This document shows, piece by piece, positions 19,202-27,097 of a DNA stretch of 64,000 nt (its first letter is position 1; each line of letters starts with the position of its first letter). The translations under genes were made by a program, and so were the position numbers. The notes under the pieces are model-generated. The model did not search any database and was not told the origin of the DNA. It was given only the letters and a program-made list of their open reading frames with translations. This DNA is from Pedobacter caeni (GTDB lineage: Bacteria > Bacteroidota > Bacteroidia > Sphingobacteriales > Sphingobacteriaceae): contig NZ_FQUQ01000002.1 in NCBI RefSeq assembly GCF_900129215.1, positions 868,001-932,000 on the forward strand, given 5' to 3'.

Positions 19202-20593
19202 ATGGCAACTCCAGAAGAACAAAAAATAGGACAGGATTCATCACAGGGAACGGCATTCAAGCCGGCGGAAAAGCAAAGTAAGGAGAAACTTTCCCTTCAG
19301 GAGAGTTTGGATAAACTGGCAAGAGTAGGTGGTTTTGATCTGTTGGAAGCAACAGTAGATGGCTTACAAAACTTAAACCCGGAAAGAAAAGCAAGAAAGC
19401 AGATCTTCCTGACCGGTGATGAAAAGAAAAAGGAAAGAGAAGAACTGAAAAAGAAAATCCAGCTTTGGATTGATGTATTGGAGGATTCTGATTCTGTAGC
19501 TTCTATGGTAGATAAAAGCACAGAGAAACTAAAAAATGCGGAGCAAAATCTGAATAAGAACATCGCTGCTGCATTAGAAAGCACAAAAGAACTGGAGCAG
19601 GCTTACCGTTCAGTAAACTTGTTCTATCAAAATACAGAGGCAGACAAAGTGAAGAATGTGATCATGATGAATGCTTCTATGGACCAGATCAAAGATCTGG
19701 ACAATCCAAGGTTTATCGACTATGTGAGCGATGAGCTGAAACAAAAATACGACAGACTGGATCTTCGTGAGAACTACTCTTTAATGGTGATCCCGGGATA
19801 CATGGGTTCTAATAAAGTAGTAGAGAAATGGAGCAAGATTGCTTATGAAAATAAAGCAATGCTGGTTACCGACTTCGCGGATCTTGATCAGCCGGATGAT
19901 GTGATTGACTTGTTTACGGCGGCTAACCTGACCGGCGGTGATGCATTCAAATCAAACACGATCATGACCTGTAACTGGTTGGTAGGCAGAGGGAAAGTTG
20001 CTGAAGTAGGTGAGGAAGACGATTTAACAGTTCCTGGATCTGCAGCTTTGGCTGGTAAGATGTATTATACCCTGATGTCACAGGTGACAGCAGGTAAGAA
20101 ACATGGTGCGATCAATGATGTAGATGGTGTGAAATTCGACCTGAAGAAAAGCGAAATCTCTCACCTGGAGCGTATTGGCCTGGTACCTATGGTAAATGAA
20201 TATGGTAAAGTAATGGCCTTCTCGGCTAAAACCTTATTCAACGGTGACAACATCGGTCTGCAGACTTATTCTGTAGTACGTGTGTTTGACTATGTGACCA
20301 AAGTATTGTTTGACTTCCTGAACAGAAGAGCCTTTGAAAACTGGACTTCTAAAACAGAACAGGACCTTCGCGGACAGATCGTGAAATTCCTGGATGGTAT
20401 CCAGGGTCCTGAGCGTCTGATCGAACGTTTTAAGATCATGCGTTTCGAACGTGACGAAGTACAGAAAGACAAAATCCATCTGGACATTCACATTACTCCT
20501 TATTTCCCTGCAAAAAGTTTCGTTGTGAAACTGGATGGTCAGAAAGGGGAGGATGAAGAAACAACCTGGAGCTCAGAATATGCACAGCAATAG
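19202..20593 (+). CDS. tssC: Type VI secretion contractile sheath large subunit TssC
   Basis: A 463-residue TssC (VipB). The N-terminal region is charged and coiled. The conserved core includes VIMMNASMDQIKDLDNPRFIDYV, LMVIPGYMGSN, TCNWLVGRGKVAEV and the C-terminal DRRAFENW-like segment (FLNRRAFENWTSKTEQDLR) seen across the family. The C-terminus carries the sheath handshake strand (IHLDIHITPYFPAKSFVVKLDG). TssB and TssC form the cytoplasmic contractile sheath around the Hcp tube. A strong terminator ends the unit at 20622-20661. Confidence 0.92.
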   Translation: MATPEEQKIGQDSSQGTAFKPAEKQSKEKLSLQESLDKLARVGGFDLLEATVDGLQNLNPERKARKQIFLTGDEKKKEREELKKKIQLWIDVLEDSDSVASMVDKSTEKLKNAEQNLNKNIAAALESTKELEQAYRSVNLFYQNTEADKVKNVIMMNASMDQIKDLDNPRFIDYVSDELKQKYDRLDLRENYSLMVIPGYMGSNKVVEKWSKIAYENKAMLVTDFADLDQPDDVIDLFTAANLTGGDAFKSNTIMTCNWLVGRGKVAEVGEEDDLTVPGSAALAGKMYYTLMSQVTAGKKHGAINDVDGVKFDLKKSEISHLERIGLVPMVNEYGKVMAFSAKTLFNGDNIGLQTYSVVRVFDYVTKVLFDFLNRRAFENWTSKTEQDLRGQIVKFLDGIQGPERLIERFKIMRFERDEVQKDKIHLDIHITPYFPAKSFVVKLDGQKGEDEETTWSSEYAQQ

Positions 20594-20621
20594 GTAATAA
20601 TTTTTTTCTTTTTTAAACAAT

Positions 20622-20661
20622 ATCCGGACAGATTCAATAAATCTGCTCCGGATTTTTTTTT
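20622..20661 (+). terminator. Intrinsic terminator after tssC
   Basis: Outer stem ATCCGGA (20622-20628) with TCCGGAT (20647-20653), inner stem CAGATT (20629-20634) with AATCTG (20640-20645) and one bulged C, then a run of T from 20653. It closes the tssO-to-tssC transcript before the oxidoreductase gene. Confidence 0.9.
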
Positions 20662-20738
20662 ATACCCAAATTGCATTTCCTGACTTAACAATTTCTTTAT
20701 AATTTAGCAGCTCAATGTTTACTTAGGCCGGGGAATAA

Positions 20739-21308
20739 ATGAAACAAGTATTGATCATCAATGGTGATCCTGAAAAGACTGCTGCTACAAGCCACCTGAT
20801 CCAGGCATACCATAAGGGAGCCCTGGAGGCCGGAGCACATGTGAAAGAACTTATAATTATTGATCTGATCTTTAATTCGAATAAACAATTCAATAACCGC
20901 GTTCCTGAACTGGAACCTGATTTGAAACGTGCACTGGATCTGATCATGTGGGCTAACCATGTCGTTTTATTCTGCCCGGTATACCTGTCGTCCATCCCTA
21001 CCAGGATCAAAGGCTTCTTCGACAGGCTCTTTATGCCAGACCAGGTGTTTGTGTCTAAATTCCAGAACGTCAGCAATAACTTTAGTGGCAAATCGGCAAG
21101 GATCATCTCCATTCTTGATGAAGAAACTTTTGAGTATTGGAAACAAGACAAGAAAGTCACCTATTTGTCTATAAAAAGAAACGTTTTTGAAAATTGTCGT
21201 TTTCATCCGGTACATACCAGTACTATCGGGCAGTTGTATTCTCTTGAGAATGACTACAGTAAAAAATGGTTGAGAAAATTAGAGAGCTTTGGGTCGAAAA
21301 TAATGTAA
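20739..21308 (+). CDS. Flavodoxin-fold NAD(P)H-dependent oxidoreductase inside the T6SS cluster
   Basis: A 189-residue flavodoxin_2-like protein. It starts VLIINGDPEKTAATSHLIQAY, matching the flavin phosphate loop of the family, and contains VVLFCPVYLSSIPTRIKGFFDRLF, the counterpart of the PxWW..P..LKGFFDR segment, with the Trp pair replaced. It lies between the tssC terminator and the hcp genes, so it is transcribed on its own. It is not a known T6SS component. It may be a passenger or a strain-specific insertion; a role in the system is speculation. Confidence 0.8.
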   Translation: MKQVLIINGDPEKTAATSHLIQAYHKGALEAGAHVKELIIIDLIFNSNKQFNNRVPELEPDLKRALDLIMWANHVVLFCPVYLSSIPTRIKGFFDRLFMPDQVFVSKFQNVSNNFSGKSARIISILDEETFEYWKQDKKVTYLSIKRNVFENCRFHPVHTSTIGQLYSLENDYSKKWLRKLESFGSKIM

Positions 21309-21425
21309 GACCATGCTAAAGGCCGGATTGCAATTGTTTCGGGGGAAACCGATTGTTGTCCTTAAAATCAGCTTTTGTAAATATTTTTAATTTTTTTTGA
21401 TATCTTGTTGATTATTAGTTGTTAA

Positions 21426-21441
21426 TGGCAAAATTTTTGTT
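21426..21441 (+). promoter_or_regulatory. Sigma-54-like box upstream of the first hcp pair
   Basis: TGGCAAAATTTTTGTT has GG at 21427-21428 and G at 21439, the 12-bp phasing of -24/-12 sites, but GT instead of GC at the -12 element. It starts 60 bp before the hcp ATG (GG to ATG). The same box with the same spacing precedes the third hcp. An imperfect match, so it is only a candidate. Confidence 0.4.
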
Positions 21442-21486
21442 GTTATTTGGGTAGTTAATTAAATAACAACCCTAAAACCAAAAGTT

Positions 21487-21882
21487 ATGGCTTTCAAAGC
21501 AAGATTAGACTTTTCGGGCAAGGAGTACGATGTACTTCACTGTGCCTATTCCCTAAACCGTGATGTAGATGCAAAAGGAAGACCTTCTTCCGGAGTGTAT
21601 GGTGGAACGATCGATATCGAGATCGAATCAACTGAAGACACCTCTGTCATCGAAGCAATGGTAAACAACCAGTACAAACCTTTAACCGGTACTTTACTGA
21701 TTAAAAAATCAGAAGAAGATGCCAAGATGAAGGAAGTTCATTTTGAAGACGGATATATTGTGAAATATTCCGAAGGAATCAACATCGTTGGCGATAACCC
21801 AATGACCTTGAAATTCCAGATCTCTGCCCGTAAATTGAAACTCGGCAACGCTGAGCACACCAACGACTGGCCAAAGGCATAA
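21487..21882 (+). CDS. tssD: Hcp-type tube protein TssD, copy A1
   Basis: A 131-residue Hcp of the Bacteroidota type. The sequence starts MAFKARLDFSGKEYDVLHCAYSL and contains the DAKGRPSSGVYGG stretch and a C-terminal ARKLKLGNAEHTNDWPKA shared by all four copies here. Hcp hexamers stack into the inner tube that is fired by sheath contraction, and subunits can carry effectors. It pairs with copy B1 39 bp downstream. It is closest to the third gene (A2), not to its neighbour, which shows that an A-B pair was duplicated. Confidence 0.9.
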   Translation: MAFKARLDFSGKEYDVLHCAYSLNRDVDAKGRPSSGVYGGTIDIEIESTEDTSVIEAMVNNQYKPLTGTLLIKKSEEDAKMKEVHFEDGYIVKYSEGINIVGDNPMTLKFQISARKLKLGNAEHTNDWPKA

Positions 21883-21921
21883 TTCAAATTAAGGAAGTTT
21901 AACATTTAAAAAAACATTATC

Positions 21922-22317
21922 ATGGCATTTAAAACCAGACTGAACTTAGGTTCAAAAGAATTCGATGTGTTGCAGTGCAGCTTTTCATTGAACAGGGACG
22001 TAGACGCAAAAGGTCGTCCGTCATCAGGCGTTTATGGTGGAACAATTCACCTTCAGGTAGAATCAACAGAAGATACTTCAGTGATTGAATCTATGGTGAA
22101 CAACCAGTACAAGCCACTTTCAGGCACGATCATCTTCAAAAAAGGTGAAGAAGATGCAAAGATGAAGGAATTGTCTTTCGAAGACAGCTACATCATCCAG
22201 TACAATGAGGGTATTGCCGTTAACGACAATACACCAATGACATTGAGTTTTGTGATTTCTGCTCGCAAATTGAAAATCGGTAATGCAGAGCATGTAAACG
22301 ACTGGCCAAAAGCATAA
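21922..22317 (+). CDS. tssD: Hcp-type tube protein TssD, copy B1
   Basis: A 131-residue Hcp differing from copy A1 in the first strand (TRLNLGSKEFDVLQCSFSL) and in the loop near residue 105 (IIQYNEGIAVNDNTPMTL instead of IVKYSEGINIVGDNPMTL). It is cotranscribed with A1 and followed by a terminator. A and B types could form mixed tubes or carry different cargo; this is inference. Its C-terminus is LKIGNAEHVNDWPKA, slightly unlike the other three copies. Confidence 0.9.
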   Translation: MAFKTRLNLGSKEFDVLQCSFSLNRDVDAKGRPSSGVYGGTIHLQVESTEDTSVIESMVNNQYKPLSGTIIFKKGEEDAKMKELSFEDSYIIQYNEGIAVNDNTPMTLSFVISARKLKIGNAEHVNDWPKA

Positions 22318-22340
22318 GCTCAGGCTTTCAAAAAACATTC

Positions 22341-22370
22341 AGCAGGGCCAAATAACGGTCCTGCTTTTTT
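22341..22370 (+). terminator. Intrinsic terminator after the first hcp pair
   Basis: Stem AGCAGGGCC (22341-22349) with GGTCCTGCT (22357-22365), one G-T pair, loop of 7, then a T run. It separates the two hcp pairs into independent transcripts. Confidence 0.88.
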
Positions 22371-22372
22371 AT

Positions 22373-22388
22373 TGGCAGATTTTTTGTT
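22373..22388 (+). promoter_or_regulatory. Sigma-54-like box upstream of the second hcp pair
   Basis: TTGGCAGATTTTTTGTT-type box with GG at 22374-22375 and G at 22386, the same 12-bp phasing and the same GG-to-ATG distance of 60 bp as in front of the first pair. The -12 C is a T in both. A possible alternative is a -7 box downstream (TATTATTG, one mismatch to TAnnTTTG). Confidence 0.4.
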
Positions 22389-22433
22389 ATTATTGCGGGT
22401 AATAAATAAATATTTCACCCAAAAATTAAAGTT

Positions 22434-22829
22434 ATGGCTTTCAAAGCAAGATTAAACTTTTCGGGCAAGGAGTACGATGTACTTCATTGTTCTTATTCCC
22501 TAAACCGTGATGTAGATGCAAAAGGAAGACCTTCTTCCGGAGTGTATGGCGGAACAATCAACATAGAGATTGAATCGACAGAAGACACTTCAATTGTAGA
22601 GTCAATGGTAAACAACCAATACAAACCTTTAACAGGTACACTTCTGATTAAAAAAACAGAAGAAGACGCCAAGATGAAAGAACTTCATTTTGAAGATGGA
22701 TATATTGTTAAGTATTCTGAAGGAATCAATATTGTTGGCGATAACCCAATGACTTTAAAATTCCAGATTTCTGCCCGTAAATTGAAGCTTGGCAATGCTG
22801 AGCACACCAACGACTGGCCGAAAGCGTAA
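22434..22829 (+). CDS. tssD: Hcp-type tube protein TssD, copy A2
   Basis: A 131-residue Hcp nearly identical to copy A1: few residue changes, such as ARLNFSGKEYDVLHCSYSL and INIEIESTEDTSIVESMVN. Its own terminator-bounded unit with copy B2 repeats the layout of the first pair. Function as for other Hcp subunits: inner tube of the injection device. Confidence 0.9.
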   Translation: MAFKARLNFSGKEYDVLHCSYSLNRDVDAKGRPSSGVYGGTINIEIESTEDTSIVESMVNNQYKPLTGTLLIKKTEEDAKMKELHFEDGYIVKYSEGINIVGDNPMTLKFQISARKLKLGNAEHTNDWPKA

Positions 22830-22878
22830 TACCCGATTTTATTAACCACATTAAAAACAACATTAAAACAATACTATC

Positions 22879-23274
22879 ATGGCTTTTAAAACCAGATTGA
22901 CTTTAGGATCTAAAGAATTCGATGTACTGCAATGCAGTTTTTCTTTAAACAGAGATGTTGACGCAAAAGGTCGTCCGTCTTCAGGTGTTTACGGTGGATC
23001 AATTCATATTGAAGTAGAATCAACAGAAGATACTTCAGTAATCGAATCAATGGTAAACAACCAGTATAAACCATTATCAGGTACCATCATCTTCAAAAAA
23101 GGTGAAGAAGATGCAAAAATGAAAGAACTTTCATTTGAGGATGGTTATATCATTCAATACAACGAAGGAATTGCAGTGAATGATAAAACACCAATGACAC
23201 TTAGCTTTGTCATTTCTGCAAGAAAATTGAAATTGGGTAATGCAGAGCATACCAACGATTGGCCAAAGGCTTAA
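22879..23274 (+). CDS. tssD: Hcp-type tube protein TssD, copy B2
   Basis: A 131-residue Hcp nearly identical to copy B1 over most of its length, but its C-terminus (LKLGNAEHTNDWPKA) matches the A copies instead. That mosaic suggests a small gene-conversion tract or independent drift. It is 49 bp downstream of A2 and is followed by a terminator. Confidence 0.9.
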   Translation: MAFKTRLTLGSKEFDVLQCSFSLNRDVDAKGRPSSGVYGGSIHIEVESTEDTSVIESMVNNQYKPLSGTIIFKKGEEDAKMKELSFEDGYIIQYNEGIAVNDKTPMTLSFVISARKLKLGNAEHTNDWPKA

Positions 23275-23289
23275 TCGCAACATAAACCG

Positions 23290-23318
23290 AAGCCAGTCTT
23301 GTTTGACTGGCTTTTTTT
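23290..23318 (+). terminator. Intrinsic terminator after the second hcp pair
   Basis: Stem AAGCCAGTC (23290-23298) with GACTGGCTT (23305-23313), 6-nt loop and a run of eight T starting within the stem. Confidence 0.9.
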
Positions 23319-23336
23319 TGCACCCTAAACTGTTCC

Positions 23337-23981
23337 ATGAAAAACCTGATTTACCTCTTCCTGATTATACTGATCAGTTGTTCCTGTAAAAATACAGCGC
23401 CTGTTCCTTTTGATCTTTCAAATATCACCTTTAAAGAAAAGATTGCTGATCTGATTAAACCAACGGGACTGAAGCTTAAAGATGACCGGGCTGCAAACTT
23501 GTCTTTCGCTAATTATGGCGTGTTTGAAAGTTCAGATTCCAGTATGTTAAAATTTAATGGGGTAAATCTGGCCGGAAAACAAGGGGATTCTGTCAATAGG
23601 GCGATCATTCATTATGAACTTAGTGACAGCACTATCCGTTTGGTTGAATTGAAGGTGTTTTCCAAGCCACAGATTAAAGCACTGGAAACGGCACTTGATC
23701 AAAAACTCGGGAAAGCCCCTTTCCCGGATGATGCCTATACCACGGTTTTTTCTCCACAGGTCGATTATTACAGAAGGGTTTGGGTAGATCCAAAAACGAC
23801 CATCGGTCATTTCTTTACCAATGCGGTCAATAAAGAGCAGCAGGAAGAAGCCAGGATGGCCATCCTGAATTATTCGGATGAGCTGGTTTCAGAACTGGCC
23901 AGGTTAAAAGGTTACGCCAGCAGCATCAGCAGCTATGCCAGTGATGCCACGGAAATTGTGCTTAAAAGGAATAGAAAATAA
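23337..23981 (+). CDS. Hypothetical lipoprotein
   Basis: A 214-residue protein with a lipoprotein signal peptide (hydrophobic core residues 4-14, then SCSC with the likely lipidated Cys at 16 or 18). The mature part mixes beta-strands (IIHYELSDSTIRLVELKVF) and a C-terminal helix. I do not recognise a family. It starts just after the hcp terminator and could be a T6SS accessory or immunity-type protein, or unrelated. A role as the lipoprotein subunit TssQ of Bacteroidota systems is possible but unsupported. Confidence 0.7.
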   Translation: MKNLIYLFLIILISCSCKNTAPVPFDLSNITFKEKIADLIKPTGLKLKDDRAANLSFANYGVFESSDSSMLKFNGVNLAGKQGDSVNRAIIHYELSDSTIRLVELKVFSKPQIKALETALDQKLGKAPFPDDAYTTVFSPQVDYYRRVWVDPKTTIGHFFTNAVNKEQQEEARMAILNYSDELVSELARLKGYASSISSYASDATEIVLKRNRK

Positions 23982-24053
23982 GCTTCAGGAAGGATTCATT
24001 AAAGGATTTTGCTAAGTTTGGATTTTCTGTTCAGGGAAATTAAAACTAGTAAA

Positions 24054-24950
24054 ATGGCCGATTTTCGTTTAGAAGTGTTTTATACTGTAGCCAAGCGCCT
24101 CAGCTTCACTAAGGCTGCAAGTGCCTTGTTTATTACGCAACCTGCTGTTACCAAGCATATTCATGAATTGGAGCAGCAGTATAACAACAAGTTATTCGAA
24201 CGTAAAGGGAATTCCATTCAGCTGACTTCAGCAGGAAACCTATTGCTCAGTCATACCGAAACCCTGTTTGCCATTTACCGGAACATTGATTTTGACATGA
24301 ACTCTCTGGTTCATAAGAAAGAGGGTTCATTAAGCCTTGGGGCAAGTACCACCATCGCACATTATATCGTTGCCCCCTTATTGGCAGGATTTAAAAAGAA
24401 GTTTGAAGACATCAGGCTGAACCTGGTCAATGGAAATACAGAACAGATTGAAAAGGCTTTGCTGGACAAAGAGATTGATTTTGGGATTGTAGAGGGTAAA
24501 TCCAGGAATCAGGAAATCAGTTATACCGAATTTATAAAAGATGAGATCGTATTGGTTTGCAGCAAAGACCATCCACTTGCAAGAAAAGGGGTATTGGCAC
24601 CGGATGCCTTGAAATTGCAATCTTTTGTCATGCGGGAACAAGGTTCGGGAACGAGAGAAGTGATAGACCATGCCCTGAAAGAGCTGGGTTTGAAAATGGC
24701 CGACCTTAAGATGGAAATCCAGCTGGGGAGTACCGAAAGCATTAAGTCTTACCTGATGAACTCCTCCTGTCTGGCCTTTATCTCTATCCATGCCCTGAGC
24801 AAGGAACTGCAGAACGGAAGTCTGCACATCATTGATGTGGCAGGACTAAGCATTGAACGTTATTTCTATTTCATTCACCTTCAGGGAATCCTGGACGGTT
24901 TGTCTGAAGTATTTCTGCGCCATGCCCGTTTGTTCTATAACTTGAAGTAA
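24054..24950 (+). CDS. LysR family transcriptional regulator
   Basis: A 298-residue LysR regulator. I chose the ATG at 24054 (MADFRLEVFYTVAKRLSFTKAASALFITQPAVTKHI), because the longer reading begins at TTG and lies outside the normal family start. The winged HTH spans residues 1-60; the effector-binding domain follows, with SLSLGASTTIAHY and the LVCSKDHPLA stretch. The sequence resembles the CysB/CbbR/YeiE branch. It directly precedes the YeiH-type exporter gene, matching the YeiE-YeiH pairing known from enterobacteria (there divergent, here same strand). Confidence 0.88.
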   Translation: MADFRLEVFYTVAKRLSFTKAASALFITQPAVTKHIHELEQQYNNKLFERKGNSIQLTSAGNLLLSHTETLFAIYRNIDFDMNSLVHKKEGSLSLGASTTIAHYIVAPLLAGFKKKFEDIRLNLVNGNTEQIEKALLDKEIDFGIVEGKSRNQEISYTEFIKDEIVLVCSKDHPLARKGVLAPDALKLQSFVMREQGSGTREVIDHALKELGLKMADLKMEIQLGSTESIKSYLMNSSCLAFISIHALSKELQNGSLHIIDVAGLSIERYFYFIHLQGILDGLSEVFLRHARLFYNLK

Positions 24951-25022
24951 TGGGGGATTAATATTAGCAATTTGACCTGCAAGGGGATGATCCGCACCTT
25001 TGTTCCATCAATTAAAGAGATT

Positions 25023-25954
25023 ATGGAACTGAGTTTGAATACCCGAAGAATTGTTTTTGTGCTAGGTGCGTTATTTTGTCTGTTGCCTTTTATGGCGGCT
25101 CCGCTGGCGCTGTTAATGGGATTGATCTTTGCACAACTGATGAAACATCCTTTTCTTCAGTTCAATCAGAAAGCTACGAATTTGCTGTTAAAAGTCTCGG
25201 TTGTAGGGCTGGGTTTTGGGATGAATGTCTTTTCGGCAATGAAGGTTGGAAAGGAAGGACTTTTATTTACCGTGGTTTCGATTTTTGGGGTATTGCTGCT
25301 GGGCTTTATCCTGGGAAAGTTTTCAAAATAGAGCGTAAAACTTCTTACCTGATCTCCTCAGGTACGGCCATTTGTGGAGGTAGTGCGATCGCCGCATTGT
25401 CACCGGTCATGAACGCAGGAGAAAAACAGATTTCTGTGGCTCTGGGCATTGTATTTATACTGAATTCCCTGGCCTTATTTCTTTTCCCTGCTGTTGGCCA
25501 TTTATTGGGTTTATCACAAGGCCAGTTTGGGATGTGGTGCGCGATTGCCATCCATGATACCAGCTCTGTTGTAGGAGCAGCCAGTAAGTACGGGGAGGAG
25601 GCTTTGCAAGTCGCCACAACAGTGAAGCTGGCCCGTGCTTTATGGATTATCCCGGTAGCATTGGGAACAGCCTTTCTGTTTAAAAGTAACCAGAATAAGA
25701 TTCAGTTGCCCTATTTTATCGGCCTGTTTATTCTTGCCATGCTGGCGAATACTTTTCTGCCTGTTGTTCAGTTTATCGCACCGTATATGGTGATGATTGC
25801 GAAATCCGGACTGACGCTGACCTTGTTCCTGATTGGAAGCGGTTTGTCCTTTAAGGTGGTCCGTGTAGTCGGATTTAAGCCTTTTTTGCAGGGGTTGATC
25901 TTGTGGATCGCGATTTCCTGTGCTTCATTATGGGTAATTATGAGCTTCGTTTAA
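25023..25954 (+). pseudogene. YeiH/UPF0324 family putative sulfate exporter, split by a frameshift
   Basis: The coding sequence is intact in two frames. Residues 1-102 of the first frame (start ATG 25023, MELSLNTRRIVFVLGALFCLLPF) run with TM segments through VVSIFGVLLLGFILGKF to a TAG at 25329-25331. The continuation in the other frame (KIERKTSYLISSGTAICGGSAIAALSPV) is the expected next stretch of the family and runs to 25954. The frame change maps to the TTTT run at 25320-25323, and reading would be restored by one extra base. Possible causes are mutation, sequencing error or, less likely, -1 slippage on AAAG. The family has about ten TM segments and is linked to sulfite or sulfate metabolism. 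The LysR gene lies 73 bp upstream. Confidence 0.8.
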
Positions 25955-26038
25955 CAAAAGAGTTTGTTTTTATTTAGGATAAAAGCATTAAATAAGGGAA
26001 ATTTAGAATATTAAGTTTTAACCTTTATTCGGATAGTT

Positions 26039-26512
26039 ATGCAGAAAAATATGGTCACTTTTCGCTTTTTAAGCGAACCTGGAGATGTAAATTTTGGTGG
26101 TAAGGTTCATGGTGGGGCGGTGATGAAATGGATTGACCAGACTGCTTATACCTGTGCAGTGAAATATAGCAGTCAGTATTGCGTAACGGTATATGTTGGA
26201 GGGATTCGTTTTGTGAACCCGATTCATATCGGTGACATTGTGGAGGTCCAGGCCCGAATCCTGTATACAGGAAGAACGAGTATGCACATTGGTGTAGACA
26301 TCATGACCATCAATCCTAAGAGTAAAGTAGAAACAAAAGCCACACATTGTGTGATTGTCTTTGCCGCCGTAGATGATGCCGGGAAGACAGTGCCCGTTCC
26401 GGAATGGGTGCCGGAAACGGAGGAGGAGAAAGCATTGCAGAAATATGCCATCCGACTGGCCGATATGAGGAAGGAGATCAATCAGGAAATGCAGTATTAT
26501 TTCAACGAATAA
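26039..26512 (+). CDS. Acyl-CoA thioesterase, hotdog fold (YciA/BACH-like)
   Basis: A 157-residue protein with the hotdog signature: GDVNFGGKVHGGAVMKWIDQTAYTCA, in which NxxGxxHGGxxMxWID forms the CoA-binding helix and active-site region, followed by VGGIRFVNPIHIGDIVEVQARI. Members hydrolyse acyl-CoA esters in the cytoplasm. The C-terminal tail (EEEKALQKYAIRLADMRKEI) is helical. It is monocistronic, 85 bp after the YeiH fragment. Confidence 0.88.
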   Translation: MQKNMVTFRFLSEPGDVNFGGKVHGGAVMKWIDQTAYTCAVKYSSQYCVTVYVGGIRFVNPIHIGDIVEVQARILYTGRTSMHIGVDIMTINPKSKVETKATHCVIVFAAVDDAGKTVPVPEWVPETEEEKALQKYAIRLADMRKEINQEMQYYFNE

Positions 26513-26629
26513 GGTTTGATCAGAAAAAAAGATGACGTTAATTAAGAATGCCTCTATATTGTTTATTCAGGGCTTTCCCTGTTTACAAAATCTCTTTTTT
26601 TAACCATTTTTGAGTAAGCATAAAAAGAC

Positions 26630-27097
26630 ATGAATCAGAACGATTATATCCATATTTACGATAGAGATTTACAAAGACTAATAACTGAAATGGAGGCTTA
26701 CGCCCATCCGGAGGAAATCTGGCTGGTTGCCCCGATGATCAGTAACTCTGCAGGGCATCTTGCCCAGCACCTGATTGGGAACTTAAAGACTTTTGTAACG
26801 GAACCACTTGCTGGTTTCCCTTATCAGCGCGACAGAGATGCGGAGTTTAATGCCAGAAGGTTCAGCTATGAAGGTCTGTTAAAAGAGTTGTATGCCCTGA
26901 AAGCGGAAGTGGTAGAGAGCGTTAAACGCATTGAGGATTTACAAGCTCCTTATCCTAAAGTGATCAAAGACGTATATGAAGGCCAGACAATTGACTTTAT
27001 GTTGTCTTATTTACTGGCTCATCTGGCCTATCATACCGGTCAGATCAACTACCATAGAAGGTTGTTGGGCACTGCAGTTACTCCAGTTCAAAAATAG
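26630..27097 (+). CDS. DinB-like (DUF1572-type) metal-binding protein
   Basis: A 155-residue four-helix bundle of the DinB superfamily. Likely metal ligands are the His in NSAGHLAQHLIGNL (helix 2) and the pair in HLAYHTGQINYHRR (helix 4), the usual three-His arrangement. Members of this branch include bacillithiol or mycothiol-linked transferases, but many are uncharacterised. The 3' end overlaps the convergent WrbA-RidA gene by 20 bp. Function unknown. Confidence 0.8.
   Translation: MNQNDYIHIYDRDLQRLITEMEAYAHPEEIWLVAPMISNSAGHLAQHLIGNLKTFVTEPLAGFPYQRDRDAEFNARRFSYEGLLKELYALKAEVVESVKRIEDLQAPYPKVIKDVYEGQTIDFMLSYLLAHLAYHTGQINYHRRLLGTAVTPVQK

Noticed and set aside
23337..23981. TssQ subunit or immunity protein
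   Set aside because: It is a lipoprotein next to the hcp genes, but no sequence feature supports either role.
26524..26603. A third copy of the hairpin element family near the thioesterase gene
   Set aside because: It has an A-run and a T-run that could pair and a CAGGG/CCCTG hairpin, but the core CAAAGRCTGRAATCTTTT sequence is absent.
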